Shown here: positions 33,743 through 42,156 of the stretch, one piece after another
Numbering within the stretch: position 1 is the first letter of the stretch
Layout: the number at the start of each line of letters is the position of its first letter
From: Pseudomonas sp. H1h
Lineage (GTDB): Bacteria > Pseudomonadota > Gammaproteobacteria > Pseudomonadales > Pseudomonadaceae
Direction of reading: 5' to 3'
Assembly: GCF_000633255.1 (NCBI RefSeq)
Contig: NZ_AYMJ01000011.1
Location: 62,001 to 126,000 of the forward strand
Length of the DNA: 64,000 nt
Position numbers and translations under genes: made by a program
Notes under the pieces: generated by a model
What the model saw: only the letters and a program-made list of their open reading frames with translations
The model's database searches: none
Told to the model about the DNA's origin: nothing

Positions 33743-34270
33743 TTAAGCCTTGGCCTTAACGCCTTGATCCACAGGCTTGGGCGCGTTGCCTTCACCGTAG
33801 GTTTTCAGGTTCTGCAGCACGTAGATCGCCTTCTTGTACTCGGGGATCAGGTTTTTGCCGTAAGCGTTGCCATTGAGGCCATTGCTCTGGATGGCGTCGA
33901 GCTGGGTCGCGAAGTACTCCAGCGCGTTGAATTTGGCATCAACGTCTTTGGTCACGCCGAACCGGTCGAACTTGTCGCCAGCATTGAGCAACGTGAAGGA
34001 GGTGATTTCAGAGATCAGCCCACGGCCACGCAGGAACGCACTCAGGTTGCCCAATTGCTTTACAGAGGTGTTCGCCGGATCGAAACCCTTGAGATTCTTG
34101 CGCAGACCCTGCTTGTCCATTTCTGCAGTGTTCAGCGCGTTCGGATCGTTGCCGACCAGAGACAGCATCTGCTGCACCTTGACGCTCTGAGCCACCTGCT
34201 TTTTCGCGCCCGTATTGCGAACCAGCACCCCTGCCTTGCTCTCCCAGCCGCCGACAATGCCGATCGTCAT
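33743..34270 (-). CDS. Protein of unknown function
   Basis: A 175-residue soluble protein without signal peptide or membrane segment. It starts MTIGIVGGWESKAGVLVRNT and continues with a helical body: VAQSVKVQQMLSLVGNDPNA, FLRGRGLISEITSFTLLNAG, FATQLDAIQSNGLNGNAYGK, YKKAIYVLQNLKTYGEG. The even spacing of helices suggests an all-alpha fold. I do not recognise a family. GGGAG precedes the ATG. It is divergent from the chemoreceptor across 381 bp that contain promoter-like and terminator-like signals. Confidence 0.68.
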   Translation of the reverse strand: MTIGIVGGWESKAGVLVRNTGAKKQVAQSVKVQQMLSLVGNDPNALNTAEMDKQGLRKNLKGFDPANTSVKQLGNLSAFLRGRGLISEITSFTLLNAGDKFDRFGVTKDVDAKFNALEYFATQLDAIQSNGLNGNAYGKNLIPEYKKAIYVLQNLKTYGEGNAPKPVDQGVKAKA

Positions 34271-34651
34271 GAGAAGACTCCCTGTGAAAAAACCATGAAA
34301 TGTCCTTGATGGACCACTCGAATGCCGGGAAGTATCTACCGGCCAACTAGTGGCACCAACCCTTTTAGTGCAGTCGCTTACAATTTTTGTACATTCTAGA
34401 TACAAATCGCCACAGAAGCGCTATCTCGGGCGTTTATGCCGGTTGGGCGAACCTCGTCGAGGTTTTTTTGCGCGCTTGCACACGGCGCTCAACTTATTTG
34501 TATCAAGGCCGATACGCACCTTTGGCCTGCCGTGTGCGTTCTTGTACGAAAGTACCTAAAGCTTCCCCGCTCGCCGACGATACGCTGGTGTACCCCCGCC
34601 GTTTTTCCCCCGACGCCACAATAAAAAATCGCAGATCAAGGACCGGTATCC
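34271..34651. other. Gene-free 381-bp region with regulatory signals
   Basis: No convincing gene. It holds TACAAT (34379-34384) as a possible -10 element, three TTGTA-containing imperfect inverted motifs (around 34386-34405, 34498-34516 and 34541-34556), and a terminator at 34450-34469 with no gene ahead of it. AT content is higher than in flanking genes. Confidence 0.5.
34450..34469 (+). terminator. Orphan intrinsic terminator
   Basis: AACCTC and GAGGTT form a stem over GTC and are followed by five further T. It lies 180 bp before the chemoreceptor and after no visible gene, so it ends either a short RNA beginning near 34390 or acts as an attenuator in the chemoreceptor leader. Confidence 0.55.
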
Positions 34652-36643
34652 ATGCCCGCATTTCGCACCATTCAGGCTCGCTACACGCTATTTCTGGTTC
34701 TGTTCATCCTGCTGCTGTCGGTATTGACCGTGGCTGGAATCAGCCAACTGGTCGCGCCCAAGCTGCGCCATACCGAAGAGCAGGTCGTGCTCAATCGCAT
34801 CGCCGAAGTTGCCGAGCAGATTCAGGGCGAACTGAACAAAGTGCAGGCGCAGCAACGCAGCATCACCCAGACCATTCCCCTGCTCGACAGCGCGGCCATC
34901 GACACCGTGTTGCCGGGACTTGTCGACCAGTACGGCGAGCTGAAAGTGTTTGGTGGCGGGATCTGGCCGCTGCCGGGCCAGCGTGAGGCCGGGCGCAACA
35001 AATTCAGTACCTTCTGGCACCGCGATGCCTCGGGCAAACTGGCGGTGAACACCTTCTGGAACAGCGACGCGGCGCCCAATTACTACGACCAGAGCTGGTA
35101 CAAGGGCGGCATGCAGACCCCACGCGGCCAGTGCGCCTGGGCTGCCGCCTATAAAGACGACGCCAGCGCCGAACCGCGCACCAACTGCGCCATGGCAATC
35201 CAGAAAAACGGTGCGGCCTGGGGCGTATCGACCATCGACGTCACCCTGGGTTTCTTTAACGACCTGGTGGCGCGCAAGGAAAAAGACCTGAACGCCGAAA
35301 TGCTGATCGTCGAGGCCGACGGCAAGATCATCAGCAACAGCTCGCGCATCAGCGGGCCGATCGTGCTCAAGAACATCAACGAACTGGCCGCCGGCTCGAC
35401 CTTTGCCAGCCAGGTCAAGGCCGGCCTGCAGAATCGTGATCAGGCGCAACGTGTGGAGTTCGACAATAACGGCGAGGCCAGCACCTTCTTCATGCGCCCG
35501 ATCGAAGGTACGCCGTGGTTCCTCGCCACGGCCCTGCCGACCAAAATGCTCACCGCCCAGCGCGACGATGTGCTCAGCAGCCTGAGCCTGTTGCAGATTC
35601 CGCTGGTGATCCTGCTGGTGCTGTTGCAGGTCTACGCGATCCGCCAACTGGTTTCGCGGATGAAAGCGCTGAAAGCCAACATCGACTTGCTGTCCAGTGG
35701 CGATGCCGACCTGACCCGGCGCATCACCATCCGTGCCGAAGATGAGCTTGGGGCCATCGGCCATTCGGTCAACACCTTCATCGCCTACCTGCAAAACATG
35801 ATCGGTGAAGTGACCCAGGCCACCGGCGCCATGGCCACGAGCCTCGACGACCTGCAGCGGACGTCGGCGCACACCAGCCAGATCCTGTTGCGCCATGCTT
35901 CGGAAACCGATCAGACCGTCACCGCCATCACCGAAATGAGCTCGACCGCCGACAGCGTGGCGCAGAACGCCGCCGAAACCGCAGCCTTCACCCAACGTGC
36001 CAACGAAAATGCCGACCGCTCGCGGGTGGTGGTGGGCGAAGCGACCAACAGCGTGGTGGCCTTGATCGGTGAAGTGGCCAGTGCCACTCAGAAAGTCGAA
36101 AACATGCAGCAGGACGCGCAGCGCATCACCGAGATTCTCGGGGTGATCGGCGCAATCGCCGGGCAAACCAACCTGCTGGCGCTCAACGCTGCCATTGAAG
36201 CCGCCCGTGCCGGTGAACAAGGGCGCGGTTTTGCGGTGGTTGCCGATGAAGTGCGCGCCCTCGCCGCCCGCACCCAGGCCAGCACCTCGGAGATCAACGA
36301 AATGCTCACCCGCCTGACCCAAGGCGTGAGTTCGTCGGTCAGCGCCATGGAAAATACCCAGGCCAGTTGCCAGTCCGCCGCCGACGCCACAGCGCGCGTC
36401 AACTCGGGGCTCGACGAAATGGCCGGTTCGGTCAGCCACATCAACAGCCTCAGCACCCAGATCGCCACCGCCGCCGAACAGCAAAGTGCGGTGACCGAAG
36501 AGATCAACCGCAGCATGGTGCAGATCCGCCACATGGTGGAAGAACTGGTGCACAGCGGCCAGGCCAGCGAACTCAACACCCGCCAGTTGCTGGAAGCCAA
36601 CAGCCGGGTCAGCGCGATCATGGGGCGGTTCAAGGTACGTTGA
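34652..36643 (+). CDS. Methyl-accepting chemotaxis protein (Cache sensor)
   Basis: A 663-residue chemoreceptor. Membrane helix 1 is at about residues 11-32. A periplasmic sensor of about 275 residues has Cache features ([40 protein letters not shown]). Membrane helix 2 is near 310-330, followed by a HAMP linker ([20 protein letters not shown]) and a cytoplasmic signalling rod with the invariant hairpin tip [20 protein letters not shown]. The C-terminus lacks a CheR-tethering pentapeptide. The ligand is not predictable; Cache sensors often bind amino or organic acids. A 12-bp inverted repeat begins 9 bp after the stop. Confidence 0.93.
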   Translation: MPAFRTIQARYTLFLVLFILLLSVLTVAGISQLVAPKLRHTEEQVVLNRIAEVAEQIQGELNKVQAQQRSITQTIPLLDSAAIDTVLPGLVDQYGELKVFGGGIWPLPGQREAGRNKFSTFWHRDASGKLAVNTFWNSDAAPNYYDQSWYKGGMQTPRGQCAWAAAYKDDASAEPRTNCAMAIQKNGAAWGVSTIDVTLGFFNDLVARKEKDLNAEMLIVEADGKIISNSSRISGPIVLKNINELAAGSTFASQVKAGLQNRDQAQRVEFDNNGEASTFFMRPIEGTPWFLATALPTKMLTAQRDDVLSSLSLLQIPLVILLVLLQVYAIRQLVSRMKALKANIDLLSSGDADLTRRITIRAEDELGAIGHSVNTFIAYLQNMIGEVTQATGAMATSLDDLQRTSAHTSQILLRHASETDQTVTAITEMSSTADSVAQNAAETAAFTQRANENADRSRVVVGEATNSVVALIGEVASATQKVENMQQDAQRITEILGVIGAIAGQTNLLALNAAIEAARAGEQGRGFAVVADEVRALAARTQASTSEINEMLTRLTQGVSSSVSAMENTQASCQSAADATARVNSGLDEMAGSVSHINSLSTQIATAAEQQSAVTEEINRSMVQIRHMVEELVHSGQASELNTRQLLEANSRVSAIMGRFKVR

Positions 36644-36652
36644 TTCCTGCGT

Positions 36653-36691
36653 CCCACATTGGTTTTCTGCCAATCAGATAACCAATGTGGG
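36653..36691. repeat. 12-bp perfect inverted repeat
   Basis: CCCACATTGGTT (36653-36664) and AACCAATGTGGG (36680-36691) pair perfectly over a 15-nt loop, 9 bp after the chemoreceptor stop. There is no T-run. The right arm fuses into a REPIN, so the hairpin may have formed from a REP half and serve as a 3' stabiliser or weak terminator. Confidence 0.6.
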
Positions 36692-36775
36692 AGCGAGCCT
36701 GCGCGCGGCAGCGGTGTGTCAGTCGACAAACGTGTTGGCTGCAAGACCGCATTCGCGAGCAGGCTCGCGCCCACA
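36686..36775. repeat. REPIN (two inverted REP arms)
   Basis: TGTGGGAGCGAGCCTGCGCG and, about 50 bp on, the inverted arm CGCGAGCAGGCTCGCGCCCA make a REP doublet between the chemoreceptor and the DUF411 gene. Confidence 0.75.
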
Positions 36776-36877
36776 GCGGGTGCTTTGTATCAACTTGAAA
36801 CACTCCGCTGATGCCGGGCAGGATAAACCGGTCAAAATGCATTCCTTTTTGACCCTCATTCCAGCCGAGACCTCATC

Positions 36878-37324
36878 ATGCGAACCTCCTTGCGACTGGC
36901 CGCCCTGAGCGCCCTGCTCCTGTCCTCCCTGGCCCAGGCTGCCGATCTGATCCCGATCGAAGTGCATCGTGATGCCAATTGTGGCTGCTGCAAAAAGTGG
37001 ATCAGCCACCTCGAAGCCAACGGCTTCAAAGTCCAGGATCACGTTGAATCCGATATGAGCAGCTTCAAGCAGCAACACGGCGTGCCTCCGCGCCTGGGTT
37101 CGTGCCATACCGCGCTGATCAACGGCAAGTTCGTCGAGGGCCATGTGCCGGCGGAACAAGTGCTGGCCCTGAGCAAGCGTGACGACCTGCTGGGCGTGGC
37201 CGCACCGGGCATGCCGATGGGCTCGCCGGGCATGGAAATGGACGGCATGAGCGATGCCTACCAAGTGATCGGCCTGAAGAAGGACGGCACGGATGTGGTG
37301 GTGGCGGACTACCCGGCCCACTGA
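36878..37324 (+). CDS. DUF411 metal-binding periplasmic protein
   Basis: A 148-residue exported protein. Signal peptide MRTSLRLAALSALLLSSLAQ, cut after AQA. The mature part is the DUF411 fold: PIEVHRDANCGCCKKWISHL with a CGCC metal site, LGSCHTALINGKFVEGHVPA with a second Cys-His pair, and the end VVVADYPAH. A Met-rich loop (APGMPMGSPGMEMDGMSD) is typical of copper-handling proteins. DUF411 proteins are often linked with copper resistance. Its stop overlaps the start of the YqaA-type gene by one base, so the two are coupled. No copper regulator or pump is adjacent. Confidence 0.88.
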   Translation: MRTSLRLAALSALLLSSLAQAADLIPIEVHRDANCGCCKKWISHLEANGFKVQDHVESDMSSFKQQHGVPPRLGSCHTALINGKFVEGHVPAEQVLALSKRDDLLGVAAPGMPMGSPGMEMDGMSDAYQVIGLKKDGTDVVVADYPAH

Positions 37325-37758
37325 TGGCCGCCGGTTACGTCGGACTGTTCGCGGCGGCGTTCGGTGCCGCAACACTACTGCCACTACAGTCCGAAGCGCT
37401 GCTGGTCGGCCTGATCGCCAGCGACCGCTACTGGCTGTGGGGGCTGCTGGGCGTGGCGACGCTGGGCAACGTGCTGGGGTCGCTGGTCAACTGGTGGCTG
37501 GGACGCGGCATTGAACGCTTTCAGGATCGACGCTGGTTCCCTGTCAGCCCCAAGCACATGGCCACTGCGCGCAAACACTATGAGCGATATGGGCATTGGT
37601 CGCTGTTACTGAGCTGGGTGCCGGTCATTGGCGATCCGCTGACCCTGATCGCCGGGGTCATGCGTGAGCCGCCCGGGCGCTTTCTGTTGATCGTCACCTT
37701 CGCCAAGGGCGCGCGTTATGCCGTGGTGGCGATGCTGACACTGGGCTGGCTCGGTTGA
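37324..37758 (+). CDS. YqaA/DedA-family membrane protein
   Basis: A 144-residue inner-membrane protein of the SNARE-associated/DedA superfamily, YqaA branch. It opens with MAAGYVGLFAAAFGAATLLP and contains the family segments LGVATLGNVLGSLVNWWLGR and YERYGHWSLLLSWVPVIGDP with the conserved Arg/Tyr and GDPLTLIAGV loop, then FAKGARYAVVAML. Four to five membrane segments are expected. DedA-type proteins are linked to lipid scrambling and membrane homeostasis. The ATG overlaps the upstream TGA (TGATG). Confidence 0.85.
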   Translation: MAAGYVGLFAAAFGAATLLPLQSEALLVGLIASDRYWLWGLLGVATLGNVLGSLVNWWLGRGIERFQDRRWFPVSPKHMATARKHYERYGHWSLLLSWVPVIGDPLTLIAGVMREPPGRFLLIVTFAKGARYAVVAMLTLGWLG

Positions 37759-37844
37759 ACATTCCGCCGTTGCCGTTGCCTGTGGTTAACGTCGCCCTAA
37801 TCCAGGTGTTCCAGCATCGGCCGATTTCAATGGAGTTTGCCCTC

Positions 37845-38909
37845 ATGTCCGTCACGCTATCCCGCTGGCTGCCCGGCCTGTTCCTGACTGCTGCGCTGCC
37901 GCTGTTTGCCCATGCCGCCGAACCCACTGAAGCAGCGCCCGGTGCTGCCGCTAACGATGGCCCGACCTATGGCCCGCAGTTGCAAGGCTTTCAATACCCC
38001 TACACGCTCAAACACTTTGCCTTTCAGTCCCAGGGTAACTCCTTGCAGATGGGTTACATGGACGTCGCCGCCCACGGCAAGGCCAACGGCCGCACCGTGG
38101 TGTTGATGCACGGCAAGAATTTTTGCGCCGCCACCTGGGACAGTTCGATCAAGGCCCTGAGCGAGGCCGGTTACCGGGTCGTCGCACCGGATCAGATCGG
38201 CTTCTGCACCTCCAGCAAACCCGAGCACTATCAGTACAGCTTCCAGCAACTGGCGACCAACACCCAGCAATTGCTCAAGGCACTGGGCATTCAGAAAGCC
38301 ACCCTGCTCGGCCACTCCACCGGCGGCATGCTCGCCACCCGCTACGCCTTGCTGTTCCCGGATCAGGTCGAACAACTGGCACTGGTCAACCCGATCGGCC
38401 TGGAAGACTGGAAGGCGCTCGGCGTGCCCTACCGCACCGTCGACCAGTGGTATCAACGCGAACTCAAAGTCACTGCCCAAGGCATTCGCGACTACGAACG
38501 CAACACCTATTACGACGGCCGCTGGAAACCGGAATTCGACCGTTGGGTCGACATGCTCGCCGGCCTGAGCAATGGCCCGGGCAAAACCCAGGTGGCGTGG
38601 AACTCGGCACTGATCTACGACATGATCTTCACCCAGCCGGTGTACTACGAGTTCAAGGACCTGAAGATGCCGACCCTGTTGCTGATCGGCACGTCCGACA
38701 CCACCGCCATCGGCAAGGACCTCGCCTCTCCAGAGGTCAAGGCGAAAATCGGCCACTATGACGTACTCGGCAAGCAGGTCGCCAAGCTGATCCCCCAGTC
38801 GACGCTGGTGGAATTCCCCGGCATGGGCCACGCGCCGCAAATGGAAGAGCCGGCAAAGTTTCACCAAGCCTTGCTGGGCTGGCTGAACAATACCAATCCC
38901 GTTCGTTGA
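37845..38909 (+). CDS. Exported alpha/beta hydrolase
   Basis: A 354-residue secreted hydrolase. Signal peptide MSVTLSRWLPGLFLTAALPL, cut after AHA. The fold is clear: oxyanion segment VVLMHGKNFCAATWD, nucleophile elbow LLGHSTGGMLATRYA (Ser), acid LLIGTSDTTAIG (Asp) and FPGMGHAPQMEEPAKF (His). It resembles epoxide hydrolase/dehalogenase-like esterases; the substrate is unknown. The start at 37845 has GGAG at 37832-37835; an in-frame ATG at 37830 would add five residues before the signal. It is 86 bp after the YqaA gene and 13 bp before the dehydrogenase gene. Confidence 0.87.
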   Translation: MSVTLSRWLPGLFLTAALPLFAHAAEPTEAAPGAAANDGPTYGPQLQGFQYPYTLKHFAFQSQGNSLQMGYMDVAAHGKANGRTVVLMHGKNFCAATWDSSIKALSEAGYRVVAPDQIGFCTSSKPEHYQYSFQQLATNTQQLLKALGIQKATLLGHSTGGMLATRYALLFPDQVEQLALVNPIGLEDWKALGVPYRTVDQWYQRELKVTAQGIRDYERNTYYDGRWKPEFDRWVDMLAGLSNGPGKTQVAWNSALIYDMIFTQPVYYEFKDLKMPTLLLIGTSDTTAIGKDLASPEVKAKIGHYDVLGKQVAKLIPQSTLVEFPGMGHAPQMEEPAKFHQALLGWLNNTNPVR

Positions 38910-38922
38910 TGAGGTAAGGCAG

Positions 38923-39876
38923 ATGGCGGTGCAGATTGCAGTGATTGATGACTGGCAGGATGTGGCACGGGATGTGGCCGACTGGTCGGTGCTCGACAGC
39001 ATTGGCGACGTGACGTTTGAGCATGATTACCCGGCTGACAACGCCACCCTGGCCGAGCGCCTGGGCCGGTACCAGGTGATCTGCGTGATGCGCGAGCGCA
39101 CACGCTTCGACCAAGACCTGCTCCAGCGCCTGCCCAACCTCAAGCTATTGGTCACCGGCGGCATGCGCAATGCGGCTCTGGACCTGCAGGCGGCCGCCAG
39201 CCTCGGGATCAAGGTCTGTGGCACTGACAGCTACAAGCACGCCGCGCCGGAACTGACCTGGGCGCTGATCATGGCCGCCACGCGCAATCTGGTGAACGAA
39301 GCCAACTCCCTGCGCGCCGGTGGCTGGCAGCAAGGGCTGGGCGGTGACCTGCACGGCAAGACGCTGGGCATCCTCGGCCTTGGCAGCATCGGCCAGAAGG
39401 TCGCGCAATTCGGCCAGGTGTTCGGCATGCGCGTGATCGCCTGGAGCGAGAACCTTACCGCCGAGCGCGCGCAGCAGGCCGGCGTGATTTACGTCAGCAA
39501 GCAGGCATTGTTCGAACAGGCTGATGTGCTGTCGGTGCATCTGGTGCTCAGCGAGCGCAGTCGCGGGCTGGTCGATGCGCAGGCGCTGGGCTGGATGAAG
39601 CCGACGGCGCTGCTGGTCAACACCGCCCGCGGGCCGATTGTCGATGAAGCGGCCCTGATCAAGGCCCTGCAGAAACAACGCATCGCCGGGGCCGCGCTGG
39701 ATGTGTTCGATCAGGAACCGTTGCCGGCGCTACACCCGTTTCGCACTCTGGACAACGTGCTGGCCACGCCGCATGTGGGCTATGTCAGCCGACAGAACTA
39801 CACGCAGTTCTTTTCGCAGATGATCGAGGATATTCAGGGCTGGGCGGCGGGGAGTCCGGTTCGCCTGTTGAACTGA
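38923..39876 (+). CDS. D-isomer-specific 2-hydroxyacid dehydrogenase
   Basis: A 317-residue NAD(P)-dependent dehydrogenase. The Rossmann motif LGILGLGSIGQKVAQFGQVF is followed by the catalytic Arg in LVNTARGPIVDEAAL, Glu in VFDQEPLPALHPF and His in LATPHVGYVSRQNYTQFF. Length and motifs are normal for the phosphoglycerate/glycerate dehydrogenase-like group; the ACT domain of SerA is absent, so it is not SerA. The 2-hydroxy acid used is unknown. It lies 13 bp after the hydrolase gene and is probably co-transcribed. Confidence 0.88.
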   Translation: MAVQIAVIDDWQDVARDVADWSVLDSIGDVTFEHDYPADNATLAERLGRYQVICVMRERTRFDQDLLQRLPNLKLLVTGGMRNAALDLQAAASLGIKVCGTDSYKHAAPELTWALIMAATRNLVNEANSLRAGGWQQGLGGDLHGKTLGILGLGSIGQKVAQFGQVFGMRVIAWSENLTAERAQQAGVIYVSKQALFEQADVLSVHLVLSERSRGLVDAQALGWMKPTALLVNTARGPIVDEAALIKALQKQRIAGAALDVFDQEPLPALHPFRTLDNVLATPHVGYVSRQNYTQFFSQMIEDIQGWAAGSPVRLLN

Positions 39877-40551
39877 TCGCCATTTTTGGAGGGCGGTGAA
39901 CCGACTGACGCCTTCGCGAGCAAGCCCGCTCCCACCTTTTGGACTGCATCCTCCTGTGAGAGCCTGCTCCCACCTTTTTGAAATGCATTGCTCATGTGAG
40001 AGCCCGACCCCACATTTGATCGGTGTACGCCGTTCCCTGTGGGAGCGAGCCTGCTCGCGAAGAGTCCCTCACAAACACCCCATCAACAAACTGCCCGCAC
40101 CACAACAGTGCACCCTCCCTTCTCGCTAGCACAAAAGCGTGACCGGCCAGTCACCGTTTTGGCCCTCTCCAGCAAAAAAACCTGCACTTCGTCGGTGCGT
40201 GCGCCCCGGCGCACCACGACTTTCGCTGCCTGCAAACCGATTGTCGAACAATTTACCCATTTGCTCTGGCCCGCTCTAGGATCTGGCCTAGACTGATTTT
40301 CGCGGGGCTCGACCTGCCGGTCACAGTGCGGAAAAAAAGTCGAAACTTTTGCGCGAAGCGACGGGTCATCTGAAACACAGGGGCAACGCGACTGGTGCAA
40401 TCCTTGCAGCGCCCCCTCCACCCATTCTGCTTGCGCGTGTTGGGTAGCGTTTGCTCACCGATGCGTGGCGCGTTTGCGCCCGGCCACAGGACTTGGCCAA
40501 GGACATCGCTTGTTCAAGACAAGAATCAGATCAACGAGACGGGAGATTCAT
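39877..40551. other. Gene-free 675-bp region: REP elements and glgA leader
   Basis: REP arms occur at 39913-39935 (inverted), about 39952-39973, about 39993-40013 (degenerate) and about 40037-40062. The remaining ~480 bp before glgA has no credible gene; the open frames there lack ribosome sites and family-like sequence. It is long enough for a complex promoter, and a sigma-54-like motif lies at 40393. Confidence 0.6.
40393..40408 (+). promoter_or_regulatory. Sigma-54-like promoter candidate
   Basis: TGGTGCAATCCTTGCA keeps the GG and GC pairs with the required 10 bp between them (consensus TGGCAC-N5-TTGCA). It lies about 145 bp before glgA. A single match of this quality can arise by chance. 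Confidence 0.3.
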
Positions 40552-42138
40552 ATGATCAGTGCGGCATTGGATATTCAGGGAGAGCGTGCTCAGCAGGCCG
40601 TTGGCGAATCGAGCAGCGTGAGCCTTCCCGGCAGCCGGTCGATCAACGTCCCGGGCACCAAAACGCTGACGCCGGTCGCCAGCCAGAATCCCAACAAAAA
40701 GAAAGTGTTGTTCGTGACCTCGGAAATCGCCGACCTGGTGAAGACCGGCGGTCTGGGTGACGTTTCCGCCGCCCTGCCCCGCGCCATGGCACATCTGCAC
40801 GATGTGCGGGTATTGATCCCCGGTTACCCGCAGGTGATGCACAGCGAAAACCCGATCCACATCATCGGCGAACTCGGTGGGCACGCCGCGCTGCCACCGT
40901 GCAAGATCGGCCGCATGGACATGCCGGACGGGCTGGTGATCTACGTGCTGATCTGCCCTGAACTGTATGAGCGGGAAGGCTCGCCTTACGGCGCCAACAA
41001 CGGTCGCGACTGGCCGGACAACCATATTCGTTTCGCCCGTCTGGGTCTGGCGGCTGCCGACATCGCCGCCAACCTGGCGCAAATTCACTGGTGCCCGGAT
41101 CTGGTGCACGCCCACGACTGGCCGGCGGGCCTGGCGCCGGCCTATATGCACTGGCGCGGGCAGCGCACGCCAACCCTGTTCACCATTCACAACCTCGCTT
41201 ATCAAGGCGTGACCAGCCTTGGTTCGTGCCCGGAACTGGGTATCCCGACCCACGCCCTGCAACAGGAAGGCATGGAGTTCTACGGCAAGATGTCGTTCCT
41301 CAAGGCCGGCATGGCCTATTCGAGCCACATCACCACGGTTAGCGCGACCTATGCGCAAGAAATCACCACCCCGGATTTCGGCTGCGGCCTCGACGGTTTT
41401 CTCGCCGCCAAGACCCAGCAAGGCTTGCTCAGTGGCATCCCCAACGGCATCGACGAGAGCTGGGACGCGGCCACCGACCCGCACCTGTTCGCGCCATTCG
41501 CCATTGGCGACTGGGAAGGCAAAGCGATCAACGCAGCCCACGTGCGTGAACTGTTCGGCTTGAAAGACTCGCAAGGCCCGCTGTTCGCCGTGGTCTCACG
41601 TCTGGTCTATCAAAAGGGTCTGGACCTGACGCAGGCAGTGTCCGAGTACATCGTGCAGAACGGCGGCCAGATCGCAATCATCGGTCGCGGCGAGCCGGAA
41701 GAAGAACAGGCCATGCGTGAGCTGGCGCTGCGCTTCCCGGGGCAGATCGGCGTGCGCATCGGCTTCAATGAAACCGACGCCCGGCGCATGTTTGCCGGCA
41801 GCGATTTTCTGCTGATGCCGTCGCGTTATGAACCATGCGGCTTGAGCCAGATGTACGCGCAGCGCTTCGGTTCGCTGCCGGTGGCGCGCAACACCGGCGG
41901 GCTGGCCGACACCATCGAGAACGGCGTCACAGGCTTCCTCTTCAACGAGTCCACCGCCGACAGCTACCGCGAAGCCCTGAGCCGTGCGTTCAAGGTGTTT
42001 GCCTTCCCCGAACTGCTCAATGCCATGCGTTGCCGCGCGATGGCCGCGCCGTTCAACTGGTGCAAAGCGGTCGAACCCTACGCCGAACTCTACGAACAAC
42101 TGGTCGCCAAGGCGCTGGGTAAAGCCGGCCACAAATAA
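40552..42138 (+). CDS. glgA: Glycogen synthase
   Basis: Transfers glucose from ADP-glucose to a growing alpha-1,4-glucan; GT5 family, 528 residues. The ADP-glucose lysine motif is in SEIADLVKTGGLGDVSAALP; later motifs include PDLVHAHDWPAGLAPAYMHW, LFTIHNLAYQG, VSRLVYQKGLDL and PSRYEPCGLSQMYAQRFGSL. An extension of about 50 residues precedes the catalytic start (KVLFVTSE), polar and low in structure, longer than in E. coli GlgA. The ATG at 40552 has GGGAG 6 nt upstream; a longer frame from 40465 is not needed. First gene of the glucan/trehalose operon; treZ follows after 18 bp. No glgC is present. Confidence 0.92.
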   Translation: MISAALDIQGERAQQAVGESSSVSLPGSRSINVPGTKTLTPVASQNPNKKKVLFVTSEIADLVKTGGLGDVSAALPRAMAHLHDVRVLIPGYPQVMHSENPIHIIGELGGHAALPPCKIGRMDMPDGLVIYVLICPELYEREGSPYGANNGRDWPDNHIRFARLGLAAADIAANLAQIHWCPDLVHAHDWPAGLAPAYMHWRGQRTPTLFTIHNLAYQGVTSLGSCPELGIPTHALQQEGMEFYGKMSFLKAGMAYSSHITTVSATYAQEITTPDFGCGLDGFLAAKTQQGLLSGIPNGIDESWDAATDPHLFAPFAIGDWEGKAINAAHVRELFGLKDSQGPLFAVVSRLVYQKGLDLTQAVSEYIVQNGGQIAIIGRGEPEEEQAMRELALRFPGQIGVRIGFNETDARRMFAGSDFLLMPSRYEPCGLSQMYAQRFGSLPVARNTGGLADTIENGVTGFLFNESTADSYREALSRAFKVFAFPELLNAMRCRAMAAPFNWCKAVEPYAELYEQLVAKALGKAGHK

Positions 42139-42156
42139 CTCAGGGAGTTTTCCACG

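Noticed and set aside
34688..36673. 661-codon minus-strand frame opposite the chemoreceptor
   Set aside because: Antisense shadow; low-complexity Gly/His/Asp composition and no motifs.
40340..40380. AlgU-type promoter before glgA
   Set aside because: A GAAACTT-like and a TCTGA element are present, but they are about 20 bp apart instead of 16-17.
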